The translations under genes were made by a program, and so were the position numbers. Shown in pieces: positions 18,831 through 27,384 of a DNA stretch of 64,000 nt (position 1 is its first letter; each line of letters begins with the position of its first letter). This DNA is from Levilactobacillus enshiensis (GTDB lineage Bacteria; Bacillota; Bacilli; Lactobacillales; Lactobacillaceae). The DNA is taken from NCBI RefSeq assembly GCF_007115095.1, contig NZ_SULH01000013.1, positions 45,256-109,255 of the forward strand, written 5' to 3'. The notes under the pieces are model-generated. The model was not told the origin of the DNA, searched no databases, and saw only the letters and a program-made list of their open reading frames with translations.

Positions 18831-19715
18831 CTATTGGCCAGTCGATGTGGACTTGATCGTAAAGTTCTTGGAGATGTGGACGTTAGGTTTCTTCGTGACG
18901 TCGGCACCGTAGTACTTTTCGGCGATTTTCTTAATCGTACCGTCTTTCAGGAGCTTCTTGATCTCTTTGTCGACTTCCTGCTTGAGCTTGGTGTTGCTCT
19001 TCTTCATCAAGATGCCGACACCTTGCCCGTCATCGGTGGTCGTGAAGTACATGTTTTTCACAATGTGTAAGCCGTTGTTGGGCACAGCTGCTAGTGCCAG
19101 CTTCTGTAGATAATAATCGTTCATAATAACATCGGTTTTACCCTTTTCGAGGTCCTTTAGGTAGACATCGTTAGAGACATTATCGTAGTTGACCAACTTA
19201 GCACCCAGTTGTTGGGCTAAGCGTTGATAACTCGTTCCGGCCTCTCCAGCGGCTTTCTTCCCCTTGATATCGGCCCAGTTATGGATGCCAGAATCGTCCT
19301 TGTTGCGGACAACGATACTATTAAACGAGTGTTTGTAGACCGTTGAGAGGGCAAACTGCTTCTTTCGTGCAGGGGAGAGACCGAAGTCGTTTGCGGCCAT
19401 GTCAGCCTTACCGGAGCTGACCGCCGTTAATTGACCATCGACACTGAGTTCTTGAAATTTGACCTTTTTGCCTAAACCTTTGGCAACGGCCCGCACGACC
19501 TCCACGTCAAAGCCCGTTAATTTACTGTTCTTGGACATGTGAAACGACGTGGGATACAGTGTCCCTGAGGTTGCGACAATCAGTGTTTTCTTGTCGGCAA
19601 CCTTGGTGTTTGTCGATTTCGACGATGAGGTCTTCCCGCAACCAACGAGACCGAGGCTCATCACTAAACTTAACCCTAACCCTAAAACCAACCATTTCTT
19701 CGTCTTATTCATCAA
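18831..19715 (-). CDS. Amino-acid ABC transporter substrate-binding lipoprotein
   Basis: A 294-residue SBP_bac_3 family receptor. The N-terminus is a lipoprotein signal (positive MNKTKKW, hydrophobic core, lipobox LVGC), so it is anchored to the outer face of the membrane. LIVATSGTLYPTSFHMSKNS, GFDVEVVRAVAKGLGKKVKF and DMAANDFGLSPARKKQF are family blocks. The ligand is unclear; Gln-, Cys- and His-type receptors look alike. ATG 19715 and the alternative ATG three bases later both suit the SD AAAGGA. Confidence 0.92.
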   Translation of the reverse strand: MMNKTKKWLVLGLGLSLVMSLGLVGCGKTSSSKSTNTKVADKKTLIVATSGTLYPTSFHMSKNSKLTGFDVEVVRAVAKGLGKKVKFQELSVDGQLTAVSSGKADMAANDFGLSPARKKQFALSTVYKHSFNSIVVRNKDDSGIHNWADIKGKKAAGEAGTSYQRLAQQLGAKLVNYDNVSNDVYLKDLEKGKTDVIMNDYYLQKLALAAVPNNGLHIVKNMYFTTTDDGQGVGILMKKSNTKLKQEVDKEIKKLLKDGTIKKIAEKYYGADVTKKPNVHISKNFTIKSTSTGQ

Positions 19716-20292
19716 GTATTCAGTCCTTTCAATTGTGACCTAAGACGGTTTTAAGTATAACTACTTGAAAACGCTTTTACAACCGGGTATTGTGAAAAAC
19801 GAATAGGTGCCGTTTTTCAGTAAAATTTAGGCCCAATTTGATCATTTATGAACGTTACCGTAGCCGGCAGGCCAGTAGCGATGTGATAGCAATCAGTCAT
19901 TCGTTAAGGGGGTTAGGTTTCTCATTTTACAATGTAGTCGCTTAAAGTTCACAATTAGATGACTTTCAGAGGCTTGGCTAATTGATTAACGTAACTTTTG
20001 TGGTATGACTGATGGATGCCAGTTAAGTTTAGTGTTGGATCTGGTTAGACCAGCGACTAGTTACCGACGCGTATTTTCAATGTCTACTTAGGTCATGCGT
20101 GTTGAAATTAGTTGCAGTTAAGGCGAAGGTCGTGTGGGCAGACTTTAGTATCCAATTAAGGAGGATAACGGTTTCTCAGTCCGAGACAGGGAGTTATCTC
20201 AGGTGACTGGTGGATAATTCTAATCAATTTGTGACGGACAAGATCAACGAGCGCAGTGTCATTAACTTTCAATCTTATAGGGGGCGGTTCAT
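19716..20292. other. 577-base intergenic region between importer and amidase
   Basis: No credible gene. TGAAAACGCTTTTAC (19766-19780) resembles a catabolite-responsive element and lies about 50 bases upstream of the leftward lipoprotein gene. Around 20158-20202 a nested hairpin can form: GAGGATAAC/GTTATCTC enclosing TTCTC/GAGA, about 95 bases before the amidase start. Neither has a proven role. The rest is featureless to me. Confidence 0.4.
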
Positions 20293-21780
20293 ATGAGTCA
20301 ATTAGAGTGGATTGGGGTACCAGCATTGACGTGGGCTAAGCGGGTTCGCAATGGTGAGGTCACCAGCCAAGAACTGGTGGAAGCGGCATTTGCGGAGATA
20401 GACCGCCAGAACCCGCAGTTGAATGCGGTCATTACTACCCGAAAGACAGCGGCGTTGCAAGAGGCGGCAGCCCAGGTCGACACGGGCCAACCTTTTCTAG
20501 GGGTACCACTACTACTGAAGGGGCTTGGCCAACAGTTAAAGGGAGCACCAAGCACAAGCGGGTCACGCCTCTTACAGGATAACGTGGCAACACAGACGAG
20601 TTTTTTCGTTAAAGCGTTGCAGCAAGCGGGCTTCATTATTATCGGCCAGACTAATTTTCCCGAATTCGGTTTTAAGAATATTACGGACGCCGAAATCTAT
20701 GGCCCAGCGCGTAATCCTTGGGACCTGAACTATCAGCCCGGTGGATCATCTGGTGGAGCTGGGGCCAGTGTGGCGGCTGGGTTTGTGCCGATTGCTGCGG
20801 GCAGTGATGGTGGTGGCTCAATTCGGATTCCATCATCGTGGTCCGGGACAATTGGGTTAAAGCCCACTCGTGGTCGGGTGCCAGTTGGCCCCAGCGACTG
20901 GCGTTCTTGGCAGGGGGCTGCAATCGACTTTGCCCTGACCCGGTCGATTGCGGACACCGCTGCTCTTCTGGATAGTTTACAAACGATTCAACCGGCTGCA
21001 GTTTTTCAGACACCACTAGAAAAATCCGGATACCTGGCGCAATTAAAACAACCGATGAAGCGCGTTAAGATTGGATTCACCACCGAATCGCCAGTGGGGA
21101 CGCCCGTGAGTTCGGCAGCCATTCATGCCGTCGAAGCGGCGGCGCAATTTCTCAATGAACAGGGATTTGACGTTGAGGAAATTCATATCCCAATCGATGG
21201 GGTTGCGCTTATGGAAAGTTATTACACCATGAATGCCGGTGAGACAGCGGCCTTTATGAGCGAACTCGCGGATAGTATTGGCCGACCGTTAAATCAAACT
21301 GACATGGAATTGCTGACCTGGGCGCTGTATCAGACGGGTCGTCACACGAGTGCGGCTGACTACAGCTTGGCGCTAAGCAAGTGGGACCAGGCGGCGTGGA
21401 CGATGGCTAAATTGCACGTCGATTACCCCATCATTTTAACCCCAACGACGGCGTGGACCGCACCTAAAGTGGGTGACACGTTGGTCTCGGCAGAAAATGA
21501 GGAGAAGATGGCAGCCATTGAGAGCTTTAGTCCACGGGCACAGCAGCAGGTGATCTATGACCAATGGCTCCCAGCATTGACGCGCTCTCCTTTTACCCAG
21601 CAGGCCAATCTGACGGGGGAACCCGCAATCAGTTTACCAACGATGGTCACGAAGGCCGGTTTACCCCTTGGTATTCAATTTAATGCGGCAAAAGGACAGG
21701 AATTGGCATTATTGAGGCTTGGTGCTTTATTTGAAGGCGCCAGAAAGTTAGAATGGTTACATGCAACTAAATTGGAATGA
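20293..21780 (+). CDS. Amidase (amidase-signature family)
   Basis: A 495-residue amidase-signature hydrolase with the Ser-cisSer-Lys triad: K76 in VPLLLKGLG, S152 in GGSSGGAGAS and the nucleophile S176 in SDGGGSIRIP. Family members cleave amide bonds in amides, peptidyl amides or acyl amides; GatA is a relative, but no gatB or gatC is nearby, so this is a catabolic-type amidase. The start ATG follows GGGGGCGG. The OppA-like lipoprotein gene begins 13 bases later, so substrate capture outside and hydrolysis inside may be linked (inference). Confidence 0.92.
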   Translation: MSQLEWIGVPALTWAKRVRNGEVTSQELVEAAFAEIDRQNPQLNAVITTRKTAALQEAAAQVDTGQPFLGVPLLLKGLGQQLKGAPSTSGSRLLQDNVATQTSFFVKALQQAGFIIIGQTNFPEFGFKNITDAEIYGPARNPWDLNYQPGGSSGGAGASVAAGFVPIAAGSDGGGSIRIPSSWSGTIGLKPTRGRVPVGPSDWRSWQGAAIDFALTRSIADTAALLDSLQTIQPAAVFQTPLEKSGYLAQLKQPMKRVKIGFTTESPVGTPVSSAAIHAVEAAAQFLNEQGFDVEEIHIPIDGVALMESYYTMNAGETAAFMSELADSIGRPLNQTDMELLTWALYQTGRHTSAADYSLALSKWDQAAWTMAKLHVDYPIILTPTTAWTAPKVGDTLVSAENEEKMAAIESFSPRAQQQVIYDQWLPALTRSPFTQQANLTGEPAISLPTMVTKAGLPLGIQFNAAKGQELALLRLGALFEGARKLEWLHATKLE

Positions 21781-21792
21781 GGAGAGAAGATT

Positions 21793-23442
21793 TTGAAGGG
21801 AAAGCAATTTGGAATTTTAATGGGATTGACGTTACTGGTCGTGGGCGGATTAGCCGCATGCGGCAAGTCAACGTCGTCAACTGGGAACTCGGGACAGTTA
21901 GCAGCGAAACAAGTCGTTAAGCTGTCGGCTAAGTCCGAAGTAACCACGTTAGATGTCTCGAAGGCAGCTGATTCGACGAGTCTGACGATGCTCTACCATA
22001 CGCAAGAGGGATTGTATCGGTTGGGTAAAAAAGAGAAATTGATTAACGCCATGGCCACTAAGACGACCGTGTCTAAGGATGGTAAGACCTACGTTTTCAA
22101 ATTGCGGTCGAATAACCGTTGGAATGATGGTCAGGCGGTCACTGCAAAAGATTATGTTTATTCTTGGCAACGGACGGTCAATCCGAAGACCGCGTCCGAG
22201 TATGCCTACCTGATGGCGGGAATCAAGAATTATGATCAGGTCCAAAATGGGAAGCTTGCGCCGAGTCAATTAGGGGTTAAGGCGTTGAATAAGAATACGC
22301 TCCAGGTCACGTTGAGCAAGCCCGTTGCTTACTTTAAACTTTTGCTGGCCTTCCCAACGTTCTTCCCGCAAGAACAGCGGGTAGTTGAACGTTATGGTAG
22401 TGACTATGGTCATACCAGTGGTAAGACTGCTTACGATGGGCCATTCGTCATGACCAAGTGGCAGGGGACCAACCAGAACTGGGAGCTCGTCAAGAACACC
22501 CACTTCTGGGATAAGAAGAACATTACCCTGCAGAAGATGAACTTCCAGGTCGTGGCCGATCCATCGACGGGGTTAAGTCTGTTCCAGAAGAAAGATCTCG
22601 ACGCGACGATGTTGGATGGGACTCAGGTTGCGAACCTGAAGAACAACCCCAGCTTGAAGACATTTGTCGGTGGGACCACTTACTACATGCAGATGAACCA
22701 GAAAAAGGTCAAGGCGTTACGAAACTTAAAAGTTCGGCAGGCCCTGTCCATGGCTATTGACAAACAGCAGTTGGCTAAGAGTGTTCTGCGGGATGGGTCC
22801 AAGGCACCCCTGGGATTTGTATCGCAGAACTTATCACAAAACCCCAAGACTAAGAAAGACTTTGCGACAGACGCTTACGTTAAGAGTGGGGTCACCTACG
22901 ATTTGAAGCAGGCTAAGTCACTGATGAAGGCTGGTTTAAAGGCAACCGGGACGAAGAAGTTGAACCTGACGTTGATGGCAGATGATATTTCTGTAACCAA
23001 GACGGTGGCGCAATATATTCAAGCCGAATTACAGAAACTTCCAAACGTGAAGGTTACCATCAACAGCTTGCCGTATAAGACCCGCCTGAGTCGGTCAAAT
23101 TCAGGTAACTTTGAATTGGTGCTCTCAAGTTGGGGCGCTGACTTCGCTGATCCAATCAACTTCTTATCGTTGATGAGCACGGGAAACACCAATAACAACG
23201 GTGATTTCTCCGATGCACAGTACGATGCGGCCATTAAGCGTTCTGAGAATCAGGATGCCAATAATCCGACTGCCCGCTACAACGACTTGGTTGCGGCTGA
23301 GAAGCGGCTGATGACGCAACAAGGGGTCATTCCGCTGTATCAACCAGCAACGGCTGAGATGTGGAATTCTAAGGTCAGCGGTTATGTGTGGAACCCAGCA
23401 GGGATGAGTCGTGGTTACCAGTGGATGAAGGTCGAAAAGTAG
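21793..23442 (+). CDS. Oligopeptide ABC transporter substrate-binding lipoprotein (OppA-like)
   Basis: A 549-residue SBP_bac_5 family receptor. It has a lipoprotein signal (GILMGLTLLVVGGLAACGKS, lipobox LAAC), then WNDGQAVTAKDYVYSWQR and ALSMAIDKQQLAKSVL, both hallmark blocks of peptide receptors. It starts at TTG 21793 behind GGAG. No permease or ATPase gene follows; it ends at its own terminator, so it must serve a transporter encoded elsewhere or sense peptides. It pairs with the upstream amidase. Confidence 0.92.
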   Translation: MKGKQFGILMGLTLLVVGGLAACGKSTSSTGNSGQLAAKQVVKLSAKSEVTTLDVSKAADSTSLTMLYHTQEGLYRLGKKEKLINAMATKTTVSKDGKTYVFKLRSNNRWNDGQAVTAKDYVYSWQRTVNPKTASEYAYLMAGIKNYDQVQNGKLAPSQLGVKALNKNTLQVTLSKPVAYFKLLLAFPTFFPQEQRVVERYGSDYGHTSGKTAYDGPFVMTKWQGTNQNWELVKNTHFWDKKNITLQKMNFQVVADPSTGLSLFQKKDLDATMLDGTQVANLKNNPSLKTFVGGTTYYMQMNQKKVKALRNLKVRQALSMAIDKQQLAKSVLRDGSKAPLGFVSQNLSQNPKTKKDFATDAYVKSGVTYDLKQAKSLMKAGLKATGTKKLNLTLMADDISVTKTVAQYIQAELQKLPNVKVTINSLPYKTRLSRSNSGNFELVLSSWGADFADPINFLSLMSTGNTNNNGDFSDAQYDAAIKRSENQDANNPTARYNDLVAAEKRLMTQQGVIPLYQPATAEMWNSKVSGYVWNPAGMSRGYQWMKVEK

Positions 23443-23505
23443 ATTTTTCAGCAAGCTGAGTAGCGTTTACGCAATCTTTACAGTGAAATTGAATATCTTT
23501 TCTTG

Positions 23506-23537
23506 AAAGTGAACGGCCTTGGTCGTTCGCTTTTTTT
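23506..23537 (+). terminator. Rho-independent terminator after the OppA-like gene
   Basis: AAAGTGAACG pairs with CGTTCGCTTT and is followed by seven T. Confidence 0.9.
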
Positions 23538-23624
23538 CAGTCTTTGAAAATATTTCACCCAGGCGATTTCTAAATTCGGAATTGAAATTATTTATGAAAC
23601 ATGTTATACCTGAGATAGTTACAA

Positions 23625-23638
23625 TGAAAGCGAATACA
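23625..23638 (+). promoter_or_regulatory. cre-like site upstream of murQ
   Basis: TGAAAGCGAATACA fits the catabolite-responsive consensus TGWAANCGNNWNCA and lies about 37 bases before the start codon, a position where CcpA binding would block transcription. Inferred from sequence only. Confidence 0.5.
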
Positions 23639-23674
23639 TATAGAAATAGTTGATGAAACTTGGAGGCTGACACC

Positions 23675-24580
23675 ATGCAATTTGATGACTTACTCACTGA
23701 ACAACGGAATCACCGCTCGACGCACATTGATCGAGAGTCCACGCTAGAAATGGTTGCAACGATCAACCGGGAGGATCACCGGGTTGCGCGAGCCGTACAG
23801 AAGCAGTTGCCCCAGATTGCGGCAGCCATTGATGCGGCGTACCCAAAGTTTGACGAGGGTGGGCGTTTGATTTATGTTGGCGCTGGGACCTCTGGTCGTT
23901 TAGGCGTGATTGATGCGACGGAATTACAACCAACTTATGGACTGACGTCCCAACAGACGTTTGGTCTGATTGCTGGAGGGACTCAGGCCTTGACGACCAC
24001 GGTCCAGGCAGCCGAAGATTCGCCTGAATTGGCCCAAGCTGACTTGGGTGCCGTTCATTTGACGAACAAGGATGTGGTGATTGCAAGTGCTGCGTCTGGT
24101 CAAACGCCATATACATTGGCGGCGCTTCAATTTGCGCAAGATCAGGGCGCACTCGGAATTGGCTTTTCTTGCATTGAAGGCAGCCCACTGTCCAAGCTAG
24201 CAGATTTCCCAATCACGCCAGTTGTTGGACCCGAAATTATTACAGGGGCAACGTTACTGAAGGCGGGGACCGCTGAGAAGATGGTGCTTAACATGCTGTC
24301 GACGGGGATTATGATCAAGACGGGGAAGGTTTACCAAAATCTGATGATCAATGTGGTCCCAACAAATGGTAAGACCTTTGAGCGGGCCAAGAAGATCATT
24401 GCGGAAGCGACCCAAACCTCGACGTTAGCGGCAGAGCGTGCGCTAGATCGGGCAGGCAATAACGTGCCACTGGCAATTGTTCTGATTGAAACCAAGGGGA
24501 CGATTGCGGAGGCAAAGACGCTGCTGGATGCGACGAATGGGCACGTCTCCCAGGCGGTCAAGTTGAGTGATAAGGGTTAG
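23675..24580 (+). CDS. murQ: N-acetylmuramic acid 6-phosphate etherase
   Basis: Cleaves the D-lactyl ether of MurNAc-6-phosphate to GlcNAc-6-phosphate and D-lactate, in cell-wall sugar salvage. The 301-residue protein carries the SIS domain motif YVGAGTSGRLGVIDATELQPT, VVIASAASGQTPYT and the GlcNAc-binding block near NVVPTNGKTFERA. GGAGG 12 bases before ATG 23675 sets the start; TTG 23660 overlaps that SD. No PTS or MurR gene is adjacent, which is unusual, since murQ is often beside its sugar transporter. A cre-like site precedes it and a terminator follows. Confidence 0.96.
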   Translation: MQFDDLLTEQRNHRSTHIDRESTLEMVATINREDHRVARAVQKQLPQIAAAIDAAYPKFDEGGRLIYVGAGTSGRLGVIDATELQPTYGLTSQQTFGLIAGGTQALTTTVQAAEDSPELAQADLGAVHLTNKDVVIASAASGQTPYTLAALQFAQDQGALGIGFSCIEGSPLSKLADFPITPVVGPEIITGATLLKAGTAEKMVLNMLSTGIMIKTGKVYQNLMINVVPTNGKTFERAKKIIAEATQTSTLAAERALDRAGNNVPLAIVLIETKGTIAEAKTLLDATNGHVSQAVKLSDKG

Positions 24581-24607
24581 ATTTAAGCAAATATCGTATG
24601 TTTTTCG

Positions 24608-24642
24608 AGGAGTCCGAGTAACTGCAGGACTCCTTTTGTTTT
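24608..24642 (+). terminator. Rho-independent terminator after murQ
   Basis: AGGAGTCC and GGACTCCT form a perfect 8-bp stem followed by TTTTGTTTT. Confidence 0.9.
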
Positions 24643-24648
24643 GGCTAG

Positions 24649-24698
24649 AAGCCTATATTCTCGCAAATTTGTATCGTACAAATTTGCGAGAATGGCTT
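24649..24698. repeat. Perfect 17-bp palindrome with outer arms
   Basis: ATTCTCGCAAATTTGTA (24657-24673) is exactly complementary to TACAAATTTGCGAGAAT (24677-24693) with a TCG loop, extended by AAGCC (24649-24653) and GGCTT (24694-24698). There is no T-run, so it is not a usual terminator. Its centre TTGTA-TCG-TACAA (24669-24681) recurs at 33259-33271. Confidence 0.85.
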
Positions 24699-24907
24699 CA
24701 AAGTATCGTCCGACCAGTTAACAAAAAAGCACGGATTAGTCCTGAAATACATGTATCCTACAATTAAATTTGAGACACGATAATTTGGGGCCAACTAGGG
24801 GATTAGAGGATACAGTAATTAATTAGCAAAGTGGATTGGTGGGCGGCTTTACAGCAGGGCCATTAGAAAGTAGGGCCACAGTGGTTAGACCAATTTTACG
24901 CGGAAAC

Positions 24908-24936
24908 TTGACTGGTCCACACCAATTCTCTATACT
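24908..24936 (+). promoter_or_regulatory. Promoter of the aldo/keto reductase gene
   Basis: TTGACT (24908-24913) and TATACT (24931-24936) are 17 bases apart, close to consensus. Transcription should start near 24943, about 30 bases before the chosen start codon. Confidence 0.8.
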
Positions 24937-24973
24937 TTACTTTAGGTATAACTGGAAAGGAATGTGGCAAGAC

Positions 24974-25963
24974 ATGTATTTAGCAGATGAACAACGTTAC
25001 GAGAAGATGCCAGTTCGGCGCGCAGGGAACACCGGGTTCCAATTACCCGCAATCTCATTTGGAATGTGGCACAGCTTCGGCGAAAACGCTAACTATGGGG
25101 ACACGCGTGACGTGATCTTGAAGGCGTTTGACGCGGGAATCTTTAGTTTTGACCTTGCTGCCAATTATGGCCCAGGCTCGTATGCAGCTGAAAGTCTTTT
25201 TGGTCAAGTGTTGCAACGTGAATTAATGCCTTACCGGGATGAACTGGTCATCAGTAGTAAGGCTGGTTTCCACATGTGGCCAGGACCATACGGCCAAATG
25301 AGTTCTCGCAAGGCACTGACGGCCTCTTTAGACCGTTCGCTGAAGGCCATGGGGTTGGACTACGTTGACATTTACTACAGTCACCGATTCGACGCAGAAA
25401 CTTCACCGGAAGAAACGGCTGTTGCGCTAGATGACTTGGTTCGCCAAGGCAAGACGTTGTACGTGGGAATCTCAAATTACACCGAACCGCAAGCCGCAGC
25501 AATGATCAAAATCTTTAAGGACTTGCATACGCCATTCGTGGTGGATCAAGTTTCTTATAACATGTTGAACCAGACCGCTAATGATGATGGCTTATTCGAC
25601 ATGTTAGCAAAGAACAATGCTGGTGCGATTGCCTACGGTCCTCTGGCAGAGGGTCTCTTGACGGACAAATACTTAGATGGTATTCCAGAAGATGTGGATA
25701 TTCACTGGTCTAACGAGTTCGTCTTGGATAACGGTCGCGACAAGATGGTGCAGAAGTTACAAGCACTTAACCAGATTGCCCAAAGCCGAGGGCAAAAGCT
25801 TTCTCACATGGCATTAGCTTGGTTATTACACAACCCAGTCATCACGAGTGTCATCACTGGGGCATCCAAGCCAGCTCACCTGAAGGAAAACATCAAGGCG
25901 GTTCAAAACTTGACCTTCGATGATGACCAATTACAAGCAATCGATAAAATTTTAAAGGCTTAA
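24974..25963 (+). CDS. Aldo/keto reductase (YghZ-like)
   Basis: An NADPH-dependent oxidoreductase of the aldo/keto reductase superfamily, 329 residues, close in layout to the YghZ/voltage-channel beta group that reduces aldehydes such as methylglyoxal. The catalytic tetrad is visible: D60 and Y65 in FDLAANYGPG, K96 in SSKAGFH and H137 in YYSHRFD. ATG 24974 was chosen: AAAGGA lies 12 bases upstream, and the upstream in-frame ATG (24836) lies before the predicted transcription start. It is monocistronic, with its own promoter and terminator. Confidence 0.93.
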   Translation: MYLADEQRYEKMPVRRAGNTGFQLPAISFGMWHSFGENANYGDTRDVILKAFDAGIFSFDLAANYGPGSYAAESLFGQVLQRELMPYRDELVISSKAGFHMWPGPYGQMSSRKALTASLDRSLKAMGLDYVDIYYSHRFDAETSPEETAVALDDLVRQGKTLYVGISNYTEPQAAAMIKIFKDLHTPFVVDQVSYNMLNQTANDDGLFDMLAKNNAGAIAYGPLAEGLLTDKYLDGIPEDVDIHWSNEFVLDNGRDKMVQKLQALNQIAQSRGQKLSHMALAWLLHNPVITSVITGASKPAHLKENIKAVQNLTFDDDQLQAIDKILKA

Positions 25964-25972
25964 TTATTAATG

Positions 25973-26002
25973 GCACGGTCCAGTTGTGGGCGGTGCTTTT
26001 TT
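25973..26002 (+). terminator. Terminator after the aldo/keto reductase
   Basis: GCACGGTCC pairs imperfectly with GGGCGGTGC and runs into six T. Confidence 0.75.
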
Positions 26003-26027
26003 GTTGGCGCTGCATATTCTTCATGGC

Positions 26028-26155
26028 TACAAGTTGTGTTTGTACAGATTCAGTTCATAGCTGCCAGCTGGCAAGGCGATGCAACCACTATGCGGCCTAG
26101 TTTTACGCCCTTTGTTGTTGCTAGAGCAGGCATAGCCGGTACTTTGGAACGTTCA
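26028..26155. repeat. Long intergenic repeat, partial copy C
   Basis: Aligns with 4198-4325 of copy A: CAAGTTGTGTT, then the CATA-CTGCC block, GGCAAGGCGATG, AACCACTATG, GCCTAGTTTTA and GGCATAGCCG are shared with scattered substitutions. Only the right end of the element is present. It lies just upstream of the rbsR promoter. Confidence 0.7.
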
Positions 26156-26244
26156 ACCTTTAGCTGAACCTAAATTGACCGTAGATATCATTGCTTGGTG
26201 GGGTATAATAAGGTTTAGTATGAAAACGGATGATGGAGGTTGCT

Positions 26245-27252
26245 ATGACACGCAAAGTAACGATTCGGGACCTTGCTGAAGCAGCGGGTGTTTCGGTAAC
26301 AACGGTTTCACAAATTTTAAATGGTAAGGGTGAACGCTTTAGTCTCGATACGCGGCGGCGCGTCCATCAGTTGCAAGAAGAATTGGGCTATGTTCCGGAT
26401 TTTAATGCCCGGAACCTCATCATGAAGTCTGCACAGACCATTGGTGTGCTGGTTCCTAACCTGGGGAATCCCTTCTTTAGTATGTTCATTCGCGGTGTCC
26501 AAGAGGCCAGTCGGGAGCGCCACTTTATTCCCTTGATCTTTGGTGCGAACCACGATGAAAAACTGGAGAGCTACTACGTGGAAGAATTGATCAAACGGGC
26601 CGTGGATGGTCTGATCATTGCGAGTGCGTCAATCACGGCGGAAGCAATTGATAACATTCTTAAGAAGAATGGGATTCCCTACCTGTTGATCGATCAAAAC
26701 GGGGGACCTAGTCTGGATCGGATTCGAATCGATGATGAGCAGGGAGGCCAACTGGCCGCCGAACATTTGTTGGCACTGGGACACCGTAAAATTGCGGTCG
26801 TGATGCCGGAGCAGCCAACCGATAACCTGGTGATTCGTTTAGCGGGGTTCAAAGAACGTTTGGCGGAGGCGGGGGTCATGTTACCGGATTCTGCCGTCGT
26901 TATTTCACCGATGACGAAATTGGGTGGCTATCAGGCGACGGCTGGGGTCATGGCACAACAGCCAACGGCGGTCTTTGCCATTAACGATGAGACGGCGTTG
27001 GGGCTAATGCGGGGTCTCCATGAACAGGGCTTGCGTGTGCCGGCGGATATTTCCGTGATGGGCTACGATGATATTGATTTGGACGAGTACGTGGTGCCGA
27101 AATTAAGTAGTATTCGTCAGCCTGTGGTCACTATGGGACAGCAGGCGACAACGTTATTGATCAACCGCATTCAAGATCAGCGGCAACCGGCCCAACTGGT
27201 GGATCTACCCGTAGAGCTTCACCAGCGGGAAAGTACGGGACCACTGAAATAA
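26245..27252 (+). CDS. rbsR: Ribose operon repressor, LacI family
   Basis: A 335-residue LacI-family regulator. The N-terminal helix-turn-helix and hinge are clear (VTIRDLAEAAGVSVTTVSQILNG, about residues 4-26), followed by a periplasmic-binding-protein-like sugar domain with IGVLVPNLGNPFFS and ISVMGYDDIDL. GGAGG eight bases before ATG 26245 sets the start; a -10 TATAAT lies at 26204-26209. It directly precedes rbsK, and the LacI-type palindrome at 27336 between them is its likely operator. By context the effector is ribose or a phosphate of it. Confidence 0.92.
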   Translation: MTRKVTIRDLAEAAGVSVTTVSQILNGKGERFSLDTRRRVHQLQEELGYVPDFNARNLIMKSAQTIGVLVPNLGNPFFSMFIRGVQEASRERHFIPLIFGANHDEKLESYYVEELIKRAVDGLIIASASITAEAIDNILKKNGIPYLLIDQNGGPSLDRIRIDDEQGGQLAAEHLLALGHRKIAVVMPEQPTDNLVIRLAGFKERLAEAGVMLPDSAVVISPMTKLGGYQATAGVMAQQPTAVFAINDETALGLMRGLHEQGLRVPADISVMGYDDIDLDEYVVPKLSSIRQPVVTMGQQATTLLINRIQDQRQPAQLVDLPVELHQRESTGPLK

Positions 27253-27335
27253 ATTTCATCTTTTTCTTGTAAGCCTTTTCGAAACATGATACGCTAGGGA
27301 TAAGCAAAACGTGTTGCCCGGCGTGTCGGCAATAC

Positions 27336-27349
27336 GTAAAACGTTTTAC
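27336..27349. promoter_or_regulatory. LacI-family operator (RbsR or CcpA) before rbsK
   Basis: GTAAAACGTTTTAC is a perfect 14-bp palindrome with the central CG typical of LacI-family operators, about 36 bases before the rbsK start. It probably binds the RbsR encoded upstream. Confidence 0.75.
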
Positions 27350-27384
27350 AAACGAACAAATTGGTTAAGGAGTGAAGGTTAATT

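Noticed and set aside
24836..24973. N-terminal extension of the aldo/keto reductase by 46 residues
   Set aside because: A near-consensus promoter at 24908-24936 lies inside the extension and the extension has no homology to the family.
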